64,000 nt of DNA. It comes from Negativicutes bacterium. GTDB lineage: Bacteria; Bacillota_C; Negativicutes; Sporomusales_B; JARLHX01. Numbering within the stretch: the stretch's first letter is position 1; each line of letters starts with the position of its first letter. Below the pieces are notes generated by a model. It worked only from the letters and a program-made list of their open reading frames with translations. It made no database searches and was not told the origin of the DNA. Location of the stretch: contig JARLHY010000087.1 of assembly GCA_031292015.1 (NCBI GenBank), forward strand, positions 1-64,000, read 5' to 3'. The translations under genes were made by a program, and so were the position numbers. Shown here in pieces: positions 34,507-42,726 of the stretch.

Positions 34507-37167
34507 CTAGCGGGTCCCCATATTTTCGCCTGAGCTGACTGCGGCCTGAGCTGCAGCCAGCCGGGCAATCGGCACCCGGTAGGGAGAACAGCTGACATAG
34601 TCCATGCCGATCTGATGGCAGAACTCTACCGAGCTGGGCTCGCCGCCATGCTCGCCGCAGATGCCGATGATCATGTCCGGCTTGACTTTGCGGCTTTCTT
34701 CGACAGTGATCCGCATCAGTCTGCCGACGCCTTTACGGTCAAGAACAATGAACGGGTCGTCCTTCAGGATCTTTTTCTCCAGATAATCGCTGAGGAACTT
34801 GCCTTCAGCGTCATCACGGCTGAATCCGTAGGTGGTCTGGGTGAGATCGTTGGTGCCGAAGCTGAAGAAATCGGACGCTTCGGCCAACTCGCCGGACAGC
34901 AGCGCCGCCCGCGGCAGCTCGATCATCGTCCCGGACACATAGTGGAAATCGGTGTTGTCGCGCTTTTTGACCTGGCCGGCGATGTTGTCGATCCGCTCTT
35001 TGAAGAACCGCATTTCATTGACATCGACGGTCAGAGGAATTTCGATTTCCGGCAGAACGTTGACGCCCTCTTTCGTCAGACGGGATGTGGCGTTAAAAAT
35101 AGCCCACATCTGCATTTCATAAACTTCCGGGAAAGTAATCCCTAGGCGGCAGCCGCGGTGGCCGAGCATCGGGTTGAACTCGTGCAGCGCTCTGACCTTT
35201 TTCAGCAAAGCCTCTTTCTCATCCATTTCAGCGGCGTTTTTGCCGGTAATTCTCATCTCGGCAATTTCCACCATCAGCTCGGTGAGGTCAGGCAAAAATT
35301 CATGGAGCGGGGGATCCAGGAGACGAATGCAGACCGGGAAGCCGGCCATGGCTTTCAGGATGCCGTAGAAGTCGCCTTCCTGCATCGGCAGGAGATGAGC
35401 CAGCGCTTCTTTCCGTTCGTCTTCCGTTTCGGCGAGAATCATCGCCTGAACATGCGGCAGGCGGTCCTGTCCCATGAACATATGCTCGGTACGGGTAAGA
35501 CCGATGCCGGTGGCGCCAAAGTCGCGCGCCTTCTGGGCATCTTCCGGGGTATCGGCGTTGGCCCTGACATCCAGGCGCTTGAGTTCGTCCGCCCAGGAAA
35601 GGAAAGTAACGAACTCTTCCGATTGCTTCGGTTCGACCATCGGGACAACACCCAAAACGACATTGCCGGTGGAGCCGTCAATGGAAATCATGTCGCCTTC
35701 CTTGACCACCAGCGAGCCAATGGAGAACTCTTTCTTTTCATGATCGACCTTGATTGCTTCGCAACCGCATACACACGGTTTGCCCATGCCGCGGGCAACT
35801 ACCGCTGCGTGGCTGGTCATGCCGCCACGGCTGGTCAGAATCCCCTGGGCGGCAATAATGCCGTGGATATCGTCAGGCGTCGTTTCCGTCCGTACCAAAA
35901 GGACCTTTTGTCCGGTTTTGGCCCAGCGCTCGGCGTCGTTGGCCGAAAATACCGCCGTGCCCGAAGCTGCTCCCGGAGAAGCCGGCAACCCCTTGGCGAT
36001 TACCTTGATCTTGGCGGTGGGGTCGATCTGGCGATGAAGAAGTTTGTCGATCTGGTCGGCTTCCACCATCTGAATGGCGGCCTGTTTCGTGATAAGTCCT
36101 TCGTTCACCATGTCGCAGGCGACCTTGATCCCTGCTGCTGCGGTGCGTTTGCCGTTACGGGTCTGGAGCATATAGAGCTTATGGTGCTCAATGGTGAATT
36201 CGATGTCCTGCATATTCTTGTAGTGGCGTTCAAGCAGTTGGGCAGTATCCACGAACTGCTGGAAAACCTCCGGCATTTCTTCCTGGAGTTTGGCGATCGG
36301 CTGGGGGGTGCGGATGCCGGCTACCACGTCTTCGCCCTGAGCGTTGGTCAGATATTCCCCGTAGAGTTTCCGTTCTCCGGTGGACGGATTGCGGGTAAAG
36401 GCCACGCCGGTGCCGCAGTCGTTGCCCATGTTGCCGAAGACCATCGACTGGACATTGACGGCGGTCCCAAGGTCGTGGGAGATCCTGTTCAGATTGCGGT
36501 AAATGATGGCCCGGTCGTTGTTCCAGGACCGGAACACCGCTTCGATGGACAGCTGCAGCTGCTCACGGGGATCTTCCGGGAAAGGACGGCCGGTATTGGT
36601 CTGGACCAGATATTTATAACTGTCGATAAGCGCCCGCAGGGCGTCGGCCGACAATTCCTGGTCATATGTAACGCCAACCTTGTGCTTTTGCTCCTGCAAG
36701 AGGTGCTCGAACCGCTGTTTCGGCAGTTCCAGGACGACATCGCTGAACATCTGGATGAACCGGCGATAGGCGTCATAGGCAAAACGCGGATTGTTGGTGC
36801 TGTTGGCCAGGCCCTTGACTGTTGCTTCGTTCAGGCCGAGGTTCAAGATCGTATCCATCATACCAGGCATGGAGAACACGGCGCCGGAACGTACCGACAC
36901 CAAGAGAGGGTTGGCCGGATCGCCGAATTTCTTGCCGGTCTTTTCTTCAAGCACCTTCAGGTTCTCATAGACAGACTCCATCAAGCCGGCGGGGAGTTTG
37001 CGGCCGATCTTGTAATATTCGGTGCAGGCTTCGGTGGTAATGGTCATCCCGGGAGGGACCGGCAGCCCTATGTTGCTCATCTCGGCAAGATTGGCACCTT
37101 TTCCTCCCAGCAGCGCCTTCATATCGGCGCGGCCCTCATGAAACAGATAAACATATTTAGTCATCAT
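34507..37167 (-). CDS. ppdK: Pyruvate, phosphate dikinase
   Basis: Cytoplasmic enzyme that interconverts pyruvate, ATP and phosphate with phosphoenolpyruvate, AMP and pyrophosphate. It has 886 residues, as usual. The ATP-grasp domain is at the N-terminus (LLGGKGANLAEMSNIGLPVPPG), the swivelling phosphohistidine domain carries GGMTSHAAVVARGMG (His near 455) and the PEP-binding barrel at the C-terminus carries GICGEHGG with the catalytic cysteine. The ATG at 37167 follows AAGGAG with 7 nt and overlaps the stop of the upstream ppsR gene by 4 bp, so the two are translationally coupled. The cluster with ccpN and ppsR points to gluconeogenic use during growth on C3 acids. Confidence 0.97.
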   Translation of the reverse strand: MMTKYVYLFHEGRADMKALLGGKGANLAEMSNIGLPVPPGMTITTEACTEYYKIGRKLPAGLMESVYENLKVLEEKTGKKFGDPANPLLVSVRSGAVFSMPGMMDTILNLGLNEATVKGLANSTNNPRFAYDAYRRFIQMFSDVVLELPKQRFEHLLQEQKHKVGVTYDQELSADALRALIDSYKYLVQTNTGRPFPEDPREQLQLSIEAVFRSWNNDRAIIYRNLNRISHDLGTAVNVQSMVFGNMGNDCGTGVAFTRNPSTGERKLYGEYLTNAQGEDVVAGIRTPQPIAKLQEEMPEVFQQFVDTAQLLERHYKNMQDIEFTIEHHKLYMLQTRNGKRTAAAGIKVACDMVNEGLITKQAAIQMVEADQIDKLLHRQIDPTAKIKVIAKGLPASPGAASGTAVFSANDAERWAKTGQKVLLVRTETTPDDIHGIIAAQGILTSRGGMTSHAAVVARGMGKPCVCGCEAIKVDHEKKEFSIGSLVVKEGDMISIDGSTGNVVLGVVPMVEPKQSEEFVTFLSWADELKRLDVRANADTPEDAQKARDFGATGIGLTRTEHMFMGQDRLPHVQAMILAETEDERKEALAHLLPMQEGDFYGILKAMAGFPVCIRLLDPPLHEFLPDLTELMVEIAEMRITGKNAAEMDEKEALLKKVRALHEFNPMLGHRGCRLGITFPEVYEMQMWAIFNATSRLTKEGVNVLPEIEIPLTVDVNEMRFFKERIDNIAGQVKKRDNTDFHYVSGTMIELPRAALLSGELAEASDFFSFGTNDLTQTTYGFSRDDAEGKFLSDYLEKKILKDDPFIVLDRKGVGRLMRITVEESRKVKPDMIIGICGEHGGEPSSVEFCHQIGMDYVSCSPYRVPIARLAAAQAAVSSGENMGTR

Positions 37168-37988
37168 TTTCTCGCTCCTTTGCGATAGAATTCCAGGATC
37201 CTGGCGGCGGTTTCTTCCACTGACTTGTTGGTGACATCCATGGTCGTGCAGCCGATGCGGCGCATAATACCGGCAGCATAGTCCAATTCTTCGATAATGC
37301 GTTCCGGATTCGCATAATCTGCGCTCTGCGACAATCCCAGCGTCCTGAGCCGTTCTTTGCGGATTTCGTACAGGCGGGACCACTGAAGGGTAAGACCGTA
37401 AACCTTCTCCGGCGGCAGCGAAAAAAGCTCATCCGGCGGAGCCACTTCCTGCACCAAAGGAACGTTGGAGGCTTTGATGCCTTTGGAGGCCAGGTATACG
37501 CACAGCGGGGTTTTCGAGGTTCGGGAGACTCCGATAATTACCAAATCTGCTTTTGATAAGGCCCAAGGCTGTTTTCCGTCGTCATACTTGACAGCAAACT
37601 CGATAGCTTCAATTCTATTGAAATAGAATTCGTCCAGTCTGCGGATCATGCCCGGTTCAAAGTGAGGATTGACTGCTGTTACGCTTTTGATGGCTTCGAT
37701 GATCGGTCCCATGATGTCGACGCAGACCAAACCGAGTTCTTGCACCTTAGTTTCCAGAAAAGACTTCAATTCGGGCCGGACCAAGGTATAGGCTACTGCC
37801 GCGTTGCAACCGGCAGCTTCCTCGAGGGCGTTCTCCACATCTTGGGGACTGCTCAGATAAGGAATTCGCCGCACTTCAATCGAAGTGGAGTTGAACTGAC
37901 TTGCCGCAGCTTTTACCACAAGTTCGCCCGTTTCTCCGAGGGAATCCGATAACACATAGACTACAGGGCAATTCAGTTTGAGATTAAT
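37164..37988 (-). CDS. PPDK/PEP synthase regulatory protein (PpsR family)
   Basis: Bifunctional kinase and pyrophosphorylase of the Kinase-PPPase family that switches PPDK off and on by ADP-dependent phosphorylation. The P-loop GVSRTSKTP is in the C-terminal half. The N-terminal strand PVVYVLSDSLGETGE is the family's first strand. A GTG at 37955 would cut that strand, so I place the start at an ATT at 37988, behind a perfect AGGGGGG with an 8-nt gap. This gives 274 residues, the normal length. ATT starts are rare. The gene follows ccpN by 17 bp and overlaps ppdK, its expected target. Confidence 0.92.
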   Translation of the reverse strand: MNLKLNCPVVYVLSDSLGETGELVVKAAASQFNSTSIEVRRIPYLSSPQDVENALEEAAGCNAAVAYTLVRPELKSFLETKVQELGLVCVDIMGPIIEAIKSVTAVNPHFEPGMIRRLDEFYFNRIEAIEFAVKYDDGKQPWALSKADLVIIGVSRTSKTPLCVYLASKGIKASNVPLVQEVAPPDELFSLPPEKVYGLTLQWSRLYEIRKERLRTLGLSQSADYANPERIIEELDYAAGIMRRIGCTTMDVTNKSVEETAARILEFYRKGARK

Positions 37989-38005
37989 GGCAAATACCCC
38001 CCTAT

Positions 38006-38647
38006 CTACTTACCGGCTAGTTGGAGGAACAGTCGGGTAATGTTCGTCTTGGTAAGACGCCCGACAACTTGTAGCTTTTCCGTATTGTCGGTTTTTACAA
38101 CATTGACGACCGGCAGGCAATCCACTTGATGACTCAGCAGCTTTTCCGCCGCCCGCAGCGCGGCCTCTTCAGGATAAGTGACAATAATATTCGGCATCCT
38201 GGTCATGGCGATACTGACAGGCATCTCGTTGACGTTCTTACCGGCAAGAGTTGCTTTGAGCAAATCTTTGCGGGAAACTACCCCTCTAAGAATCCCCCCC
38301 TCCGTTACCACGATGATCGTTCCAACGTCTTGCATGAACATGGCGACAATCGCATCATAAACCGAACACTCCTCGCGGACTGCAGCAGGTTGGGATAAAA
38401 TCTCTGCCACCTTGACGCTGCCAAGAACGCCGGCCATGATGTCTGATGGTGCCTTGCCTGTGAGATAATACCCCACTTTGGGTTTCGCACCGAGTAGCCC
38501 GGACATAATTAAAATAGCCAGGTCCGGCCGCAGGGCAGCCCGGGTGAGGTTGAGCATTTTGGCGATGTGTTCGCCGGTGATGGGTTCGAATTCTTTTACG
38601 ATAGACAGGATTGATTCCTGACGTTTTGTTAGTTCGATAATAATCAC
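38006..38647 (-). CDS. ccpN: CcpN-type repressor with CBS domains
   Basis: A 213-residue regulator: winged helix-turn-helix at about residues 5-65 (ELTKRQESILSIVKEFEPITGEHIAK) and two CBS motifs at about 75-205, which usually bind adenine nucleotides. In Bacillus CcpN represses gluconeogenic genes on glucose and is followed by the ppsR homologue, as here. The N-terminus aligns residue for residue with CcpN if the GTG at 38647 is the start, but the only Shine-Dalgarno-like GAGGTG overlaps that codon, so an AT-rich start a few codons later is possible. Target here is probably the ccpN-ppsR-ppdK operon and other gluconeogenic genes. Confidence 0.9.
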   Translation of the reverse strand: MIIIELTKRQESILSIVKEFEPITGEHIAKMLNLTRAALRPDLAILIMSGLLGAKPKVGYYLTGKAPSDIMAGVLGSVKVAEILSQPAAVREECSVYDAIVAMFMQDVGTIIVVTEGGILRGVVSRKDLLKATLAGKNVNEMPVSIAMTRMPNIIVTYPEEAALRAAEKLLSHQVDCLPVVNVVKTDNTEKLQVVGRLTKTNITRLFLQLAGK

Positions 38648-38925
38648 CTCGGTTTACTGGAAAGCCAATACGCTATTTTTGAGTATTCTCAATTCGTGAA
38701 ATATACTGAATACAGAATACGTCAGAAGTTCGGGAAATCCTTCAACAAGAGGCAATTATTATTGGAAACGAAAGCATTTTGTAAAAAGACCGGTCTGACC
38801 GCAGTCTCAACCGGACCTATTGACACCGCATTCGCGCCGACAGGTTGGAACTCTTTTACTATAGTCTTTGCAACAGGGAAAAGTCAATGGTTAGTGTTTT
38901 GATTATTGAAAAAATGATCACCTAT
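38648..38925. other. Regulatory gap upstream of ccpN
   Basis: No gene is supported here. Near the ccpN start the minus strand has repeated GTATTC/GAATAC elements (around 38670-38725, in both directions), which could be a regulator site for CcpN itself. I cannot place a -35/-10 pair with confidence. A 68-codon open frame on the plus strand (38696-38902) has no ribosome-binding site and no protein-like character. Confidence 0.35.
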
Positions 38926-38952
38926 AAAAAAAAGCGGCGACTGCTCCGCTTT
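38926..38952 (-). terminator. Terminator of the thiamine operon
   Basis: AAAGCGG/CCGCTTT stem with an 8-nt loop followed on the minus strand by TTTTTATAGG, 24 bp after the thiE-like stop. Confidence 0.8.
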
Positions 38953-38976
38953 GCCAAAGACCCGGGGGAAATCCTC

Positions 38977-39561
38977 TCACCCTTTGGCAAACTCGCGGAT
39001 CATCGCCGCAGGATCCTGGCAGGTCATGGCCTCTGACATGACACAAAAACCCTTCGCCCCGCCGGCCAGAATCTCTTTTCTTTTTCCCGGGTTTATCCCA
39101 CCGATGGCAAAGACCGGCAGAAACACCGCCTGGCAAACTTGCTGCAGGAAAGACAGCCCTTTTGGGGGACTGCCCGGCTTGCAGGACGTGGCGTAAATGT
39201 GCCCGGCAACGACGTAAGCCGCCCCCAGTGCCTCAGCCTCCTCGGCTTCTGCGACCGAATGAACCGAAGCGCCGACCAAGAGGGAATCGCTTTTTTTTCG
39301 ATAAGCCCGCAAGGCCGGCATCGACAGCTGCAGATGGCTGTGCTTCATCGCCTCGGCCACGGCAATGTGTTGATGAAGGATCAGCAGCACGCCGTATTGG
39401 TCGCAGATTTCTTTCACCTTCCCGGCCAGCCGCGCATACCCCGCCGGATCCAGATCCTTTTCCCGCAGCATCACCGCGTAAGGCCGCGCCTGGGCCAACC
39501 GCCCAATACGCTCAAGAAAATCCTCGCAGCAAAGTTTGCGATTGGTCACGCAGATCAACAT
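38977..39561 (-). CDS. thiE: Thiamine phosphate synthase-like protein (ThiE/TenI family)
   Basis: TIM-barrel protein of 194 residues, joining thiazole and pyrimidine phosphates or, as TenI, aromatising the thiazole. Seen are REKDLDPAGYARLAG, LLILHQHIAVAEAM, HLQLSMPALR, VGASVHSVAEAEEAEALGAAYVVAGHIYATSCKPG and VFAIGGINPGK. The phosphate-binding ends are kept, but the ThiE-typical HxGQxD motif reads HLQLSMP, which resembles TenI more. The ATG at 39561 has AGGG 5 nt upstream. An ATG at 39582 overlaps thiH. It is the last gene of thiSFGHE. Confidence 0.82.
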   Translation of the reverse strand: MLICVTNRKLCCEDFLERIGRLAQARPYAVMLREKDLDPAGYARLAGKVKEICDQYGVLLILHQHIAVAEAMKHSHLQLSMPALRAYRKKSDSLLVGASVHSVAEAEEAEALGAAYVVAGHIYATSCKPGSPPKGLSFLQQVCQAVFLPVFAIGGINPGKRKEILAGGAKGFCVMSEAMTCQDPAAMIREFAKG

Positions 39562-39568
39562 AGCAGCC

Positions 39569-40723
39569 CTACACTCTGACATAGTCGCTATAAACCGGCT
39601 GGAGCCCCCGGTCGAGCATCATCCGGCGGACCTCCGGCACACTGCGCGGGTCGGCAATCTCAAACTGCCTGTCGCCTTTTTCTTCAGCCTGATGTCCCCC
39701 GACGCCGACACTGACCCCGGCCGAGATTTTGGTTGCCGCCATACCGATGACATGGTCGCGAAACCCGGCCCGCTCCCGCGTGGAAATCGTAATCCCCGCG
39801 AAAGGCATAAACAGACGGTACGCCAACATGACCTGCAGCAGTTGACGTTCGTGGACCTCATTGGCGTTGGCTGTCGCGTTGTTGATATAGGGCCTCAGCC
39901 GCGGCGTCGAGAAGGAAATCTCAGCATGGGGATATTTCTGCTGCAGGAAATAGGCGTGCAGGCCAACCGCAAAGGCGTCTTTGCGAAAGTCGTCCAGCCC
40001 CAGCAGCGCGCCGAAGGCCACCCCCCGCATGCCGCCCCGCAGGGCCCGTTCCTGGGCGTGAAACCGATAGGGATAGATGCGTTTCGGTCCCCGCAGGTGA
40101 ACTTGTTCATACTTGTCCGGATTGTAGGTCTCCTGATATACACAGACAAAATCGGCTCCGCATTGATGAAGGTATGCATATTCATCGCTGTTTAAGGGGT
40201 AAATCTCGATCCCGATTGTCGTGAAATAGCGGGCCGCCGCTTTCACGGCCTCGCCGATGTATTCGACCCCGGACTGACCGCGGGATTCTCCGGTAAGCAG
40301 GAGAATCTCCTTTAGCCCCGTTACCGCTATCGCCTTCAGTTCTTCTTCGACTTCCGGCAGGGAAAGCTTGCCCCGGTGGATGCGGTTATGGCAGTTGAAC
40401 CCGCAATAGATACAGTGATTTTCACAGTAGTTCGATATGTAAAGCGGGGTGAACAACTGGATCGAGTTGCCGAAATGCCTCCGGGTCTCCCGCGTCGCTT
40501 TCCTGGCCATTTCCTCCAGATAATCCGCCGCTTTTGGCGACAGGATCGCCCCATAGTCTTCGAGGGAAAGCCGCTCTTTGCCGAGGGCTCGCTGTACATC
40601 GTCGCCGGTATACCGCTGATAATCGTACGCCTCAACCAAAGCCCCGACTTTTTCCAGCAGGTCCGAGTCAATGGCTTCCATCCAGTCCCGATATTCCATA
40701 TGACTTCCCTGGCCTGTCATCAT
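39569..40723 (-). CDS. thiH: 2-iminoacetate synthase ThiH
   Basis: Radical SAM tyrosine lyase that makes dehydroglycine for the thiazole ring without oxygen. The cluster motif CENHCIYCGF (CxxxCxxC) is near residue 95. GESRGQSGVEYIGEAV and SFSTPRLRPY are family landmarks. With 384 residues it has normal length. Three ATGs in a row (40726, 40723, 40720) follow GGAGG with gaps of 4, 7 and 10 nt. The middle one is taken. The thiG stop overlaps this start region (TGATG), so translation is coupled. Use of ThiH rather than ThiO fits an anaerobe. Confidence 0.95.
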   Translation of the reverse strand: MMTGQGSHMEYRDWMEAIDSDLLEKVGALVEAYDYQRYTGDDVQRALGKERLSLEDYGAILSPKAADYLEEMARKATRETRRHFGNSIQLFTPLYISNYCENHCIYCGFNCHNRIHRGKLSLPEVEEELKAIAVTGLKEILLLTGESRGQSGVEYIGEAVKAAARYFTTIGIEIYPLNSDEYAYLHQCGADFVCVYQETYNPDKYEQVHLRGPKRIYPYRFHAQERALRGGMRGVAFGALLGLDDFRKDAFAVGLHAYFLQQKYPHAEISFSTPRLRPYINNATANANEVHERQLLQVMLAYRLFMPFAGITISTRERAGFRDHVIGMAATKISAGVSVGVGGHQAEEKGDRQFEIADPRSVPEVRRMMLDRGLQPVYSDYVRV

Positions 40724-40725
40724 CA

Positions 40726-41493
40726 TCACTCCTCCAAAAATCCGGTCAACGGACTGGACGCCTCGGCCCGGCCATCCAGGACCCGCCCCAGCCCGGACAG
40801 ATAGGCCGCCCGCCCGGCCTCCACAGCCTGCCGGAAAGCCCTTGCCATTTGGGCGGTGTTTCCGGCGGTCGCGATAGCTGTGTTGCACATCACGGCAGCC
40901 ACTCCCATTTCCATCGCTTCGCAGGCCTGGGACGGCCGGCCGATCCCTGCGTCCACGATGATCGGCAGCCGGATTTCCTCCACCAGAATGCGAATAAACT
41001 CTTTGGTGCAAAGCCCTTTGTTGCTGCCGATCGGCGCTCCCAGCGGCATTACCGAAGCCGCCCCAGCATTCTCCAGCGCCCGGGCGACGTTCAAATCCGG
41101 ATACATATAAGGCATGACGATGAAGCCTTCTTTCGCCAGAATCTCCGTGGCCTTGACGGTTTCGTAGTTGTCCGGCAAAAGGTATTTGGAGTCATGGATG
41201 ACCTCCAGTTTGATAAAATCGCCGCAGCCGATTTCCCTTGCCAGGCGGGCGATCCGCACGGCTTCTTCCGCGTTTCTGGCGCCGGAGGTATTCGGCAGAA
41301 GGGTGATTCCTGCGGGAATATACTCCAAAATATTCTCCTGTCCGCCGACATTGGCCCGCCGCAGGGCCAGGGTCACCATCTCCACCCCGCCGTGTTCGAT
41401 TACCGCCTGGGTCATTTCCAGGGAGAACTTGCCTGATCCCAAAATCAGGCGGGACCTGAATTCATGTCCTCCGATCACAAGCTGATCCTTCAT
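40726..41493 (-). CDS. thiG: Thiazole synthase ThiG
   Basis: TIM-barrel enzyme of 255 residues that builds the thiazole phosphate from deoxyxylulose phosphate, ThiS thiocarboxylate and dehydroglycine. The Schiff-base lysine is in IKLEVIHD, with [24 protein letters not shown] and [18 protein letters not shown] as further landmarks. The ATG at 41493 is preceded by AGGAAGG with a 7-nt gap. A further ATG at 41511 overlaps the thiF stop and is less likely. It lies between thiF and thiH in one transcript. Confidence 0.96.
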   Translation of the reverse strand: MKDQLVIGGHEFRSRLILGSGKFSLEMTQAVIEHGGVEMVTLALRRANVGGQENILEYIPAGITLLPNTSGARNAEEAVRIARLAREIGCGDFIKLEVIHDSKYLLPDNYETVKATEILAKEGFIVMPYMYPDLNVARALENAGAASVMPLGAPIGSNKGLCTKEFIRILVEEIRLPIIVDAGIGRPSQACEAMEMGVAAVMCNTAIATAGNTAQMARAFRQAVEAGRAAYLSGLGRVLDGRAEASSPLTGFLEE

Positions 41494-41507
41494 GCTAGTC
41501 ACCTTCC

Positions 41508-42311
41508 TCATATTTCTTCCTCTCCTGCCAGCAGCCGCAGGATCATATTGGCCTGGTGTCCAGCGCAGATCTGCACCCTGGGAGCCATAAGCCCGGTGCC
41601 GACCCCGGCTCCGGTTTCAAAGTCGCCGCACAGATAGAACCGATCCATCGGCCTTTTCGTCCTGATCAGATTGGAACTCGCTAATCCCGCCATGCCCGAG
41701 GCGGCGACGATTTTCACCTCCGGCAGCACGGCAAGGGCCGTGTTCACCAGCATCGCCTTGGCCTCCGGCCGGTCGAAAGCCTCGCAAAGGATTTGATAGC
41801 CGCTGAACAGTTCAACCACATTTCCTGCTTCCACCCGGATCATCCGGGTTTCGACCCGGATGAATGGATTGATTTGGGCCAATTGCTCTTCCAGGGCCGC
41901 CGTTTTCGGCATTCCCAGATGGCGGATGTAGTAGCTCTGCCGGTTCAGGTTGCTGGGCTCGACCACGTCAAAGTCTACCAGCAGCAGTTGCCCCACCCCG
42001 ACACGGGCCAGCATGACTGCGATATTCGAACCCAGCCCCCCCAGCCCGGCGATAGCCACCCGGCCCTCTTTCAGCTTCCGGTGTACCTGGGGGGTATGCC
42101 GCGCCATCATCATGCACTCCAGTTCTTCCCGGGCAGGCATGGCGCCCTTGCGGATGATGACCAGGCAGTCTCCTTCCGCCAGGGGCCGGTCGCTGTCGAT
42201 CTGAAAACCGTTCAAAATGACAATATCGGTTTCGCGGCCGAGCTGCTCTCTTGCCCCGAAGGCAGTACTACAATCAAGCGTTAGCCTTTTCCCATTCACT
42301 TCAACCTGCAT
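41508..42311 (-). CDS. thiF: ThiS adenylyltransferase ThiF with N-terminal ThiS-like domain
   Basis: E1-like enzyme that adenylates the C-terminus of ThiS. Residues 1-58 form a beta-grasp, ThiS-like domain that does not end in Gly-Gly (it runs on with [15 protein letters not shown]), so it is not itself a sulphur carrier. Residues 65-267 are the adenylating core: [10 protein letters not shown] nucleotide loop, [13 protein letters not shown], and an EAFDRPEAK segment. The two-cysteine zinc motifs of classic ThiF are missing, as in the short ThiF type found in Firmicutes. It starts directly after thiS, with GGTGG inside the thiS end as ribosome-binding site. Confidence 0.92.
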   Translation of the reverse strand: MQVEVNGKRLTLDCSTAFGAREQLGRETDIVILNGFQIDSDRPLAEGDCLVIIRKGAMPAREELECMMMARHTPQVHRKLKEGRVAIAGLGGLGSNIAVMLARVGVGQLLLVDFDVVEPSNLNRQSYYIRHLGMPKTAALEEQLAQINPFIRVETRMIRVEAGNVVELFSGYQILCEAFDRPEAKAMLVNTALAVLPEVKIVAASGMAGLASSNLIRTKRPMDRFYLCGDFETGAGVGTGLMAPRVQICAGHQANMILRLLAGEEEI

Positions 42312-42313
42312 TG

Positions 42314-42508
42314 TCAGCCACCACCCACAAATCGAACAATCTCCAGCCTGTCCTCTTCCGACAGCCGGGTCCTTTCATAGTCGGCCTTGGGGACGATCGC
42401 CCCGTTGCGTTCCACCGCAATGGTCCTGAAGTCATACTGCTGCGCCGCCAGAAATTCCAGTAAAGACTGCTCTTTTTCCAGCGAAATCGTTTTGCCGTTT
42501 AGTTGCAC
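42314..42508 (-). CDS. thiS: Sulphur carrier protein ThiS
   Basis: A 64-residue ubiquitin-like carrier. The sequence from VQLNGKTISLEKEQS through VERNGAIVPKADYE to RLEIVRFVGGG shows the beta-grasp fold and the needed C-terminal Gly-Gly. The start is GTG at 42508, with AGGGAGG and a 7-nt gap. A longer frame to 42583 runs back through the leader terminator and is not real. First gene of the operon thiS-thiF-thiG-thiH-thiE. Confidence 0.95.
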   Translation of the reverse strand: MQLNGKTISLEKEQSLLEFLAAQQYDFRTIAVERNGAIVPKADYERTRLSEEDRLEIVRFVGGG

Positions 42509-42532
42509 TGTTTCACCTCCCTTTGCTGACGC

Positions 42533-42590
42533 AAAATAAAAAGCACAAAACAGGCCTGACACCCTTTTGGTGGTGTCCCCCATTTTGTGC
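42533..42590 (-). terminator. Leader terminator or attenuator of the thi operon
   Basis: On the minus strand GCACAAAA...TTTTGTGC closes a long hairpin with an inner GACACC/GGGTGTC helix, followed by TTTTTATTTT. It lies between the promoter (transcript start near 42603) and thiS (42508), so it is in the mRNA leader. I find none of the THI-box landmarks of a TPP riboswitch. Confidence 0.75.
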
Positions 42591-42609
42591 CAATATTTAA
42601 TTTGACATC

Positions 42610-42638
42610 AGTATAACAAATTCAGCGCCCTAAATCAA
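42610..42638 (-). promoter_or_regulatory. Sigma-A promoter of thiSFGHE
   Basis: On the minus strand TTGATT (42633-42638) and TATACT (42610-42615) are exactly 17 nt apart. The leader from here to thiS is about 95 nt and carries the hairpin at 42543-42590. Confidence 0.75.
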
Positions 42639-42726
42639 CCCTGTCGGGGCACACTGCTTTTCGTATATATTTACGATTTTCATCCGATCGGCCCGCACCG
42701 GACCCTATGGCGACATCAGTTGGCCT

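Noticed and set aside
35158..37188. 676-codon open frame antisense to ppdK
   Set aside because: It is the antisense shadow of a well-conserved gene; its residue content is that of reversed coding sequence.
38696..38902. 68-codon plus-strand open frame upstream of ccpN
   Set aside because: No ribosome-binding site, no protein-like composition, and it occupies the ccpN promoter region.
42533..42640. TPP riboswitch before thiS
   Set aside because: None of the conserved aptamer segments was found; the leader is explained by a promoter and one terminator-like hairpin.
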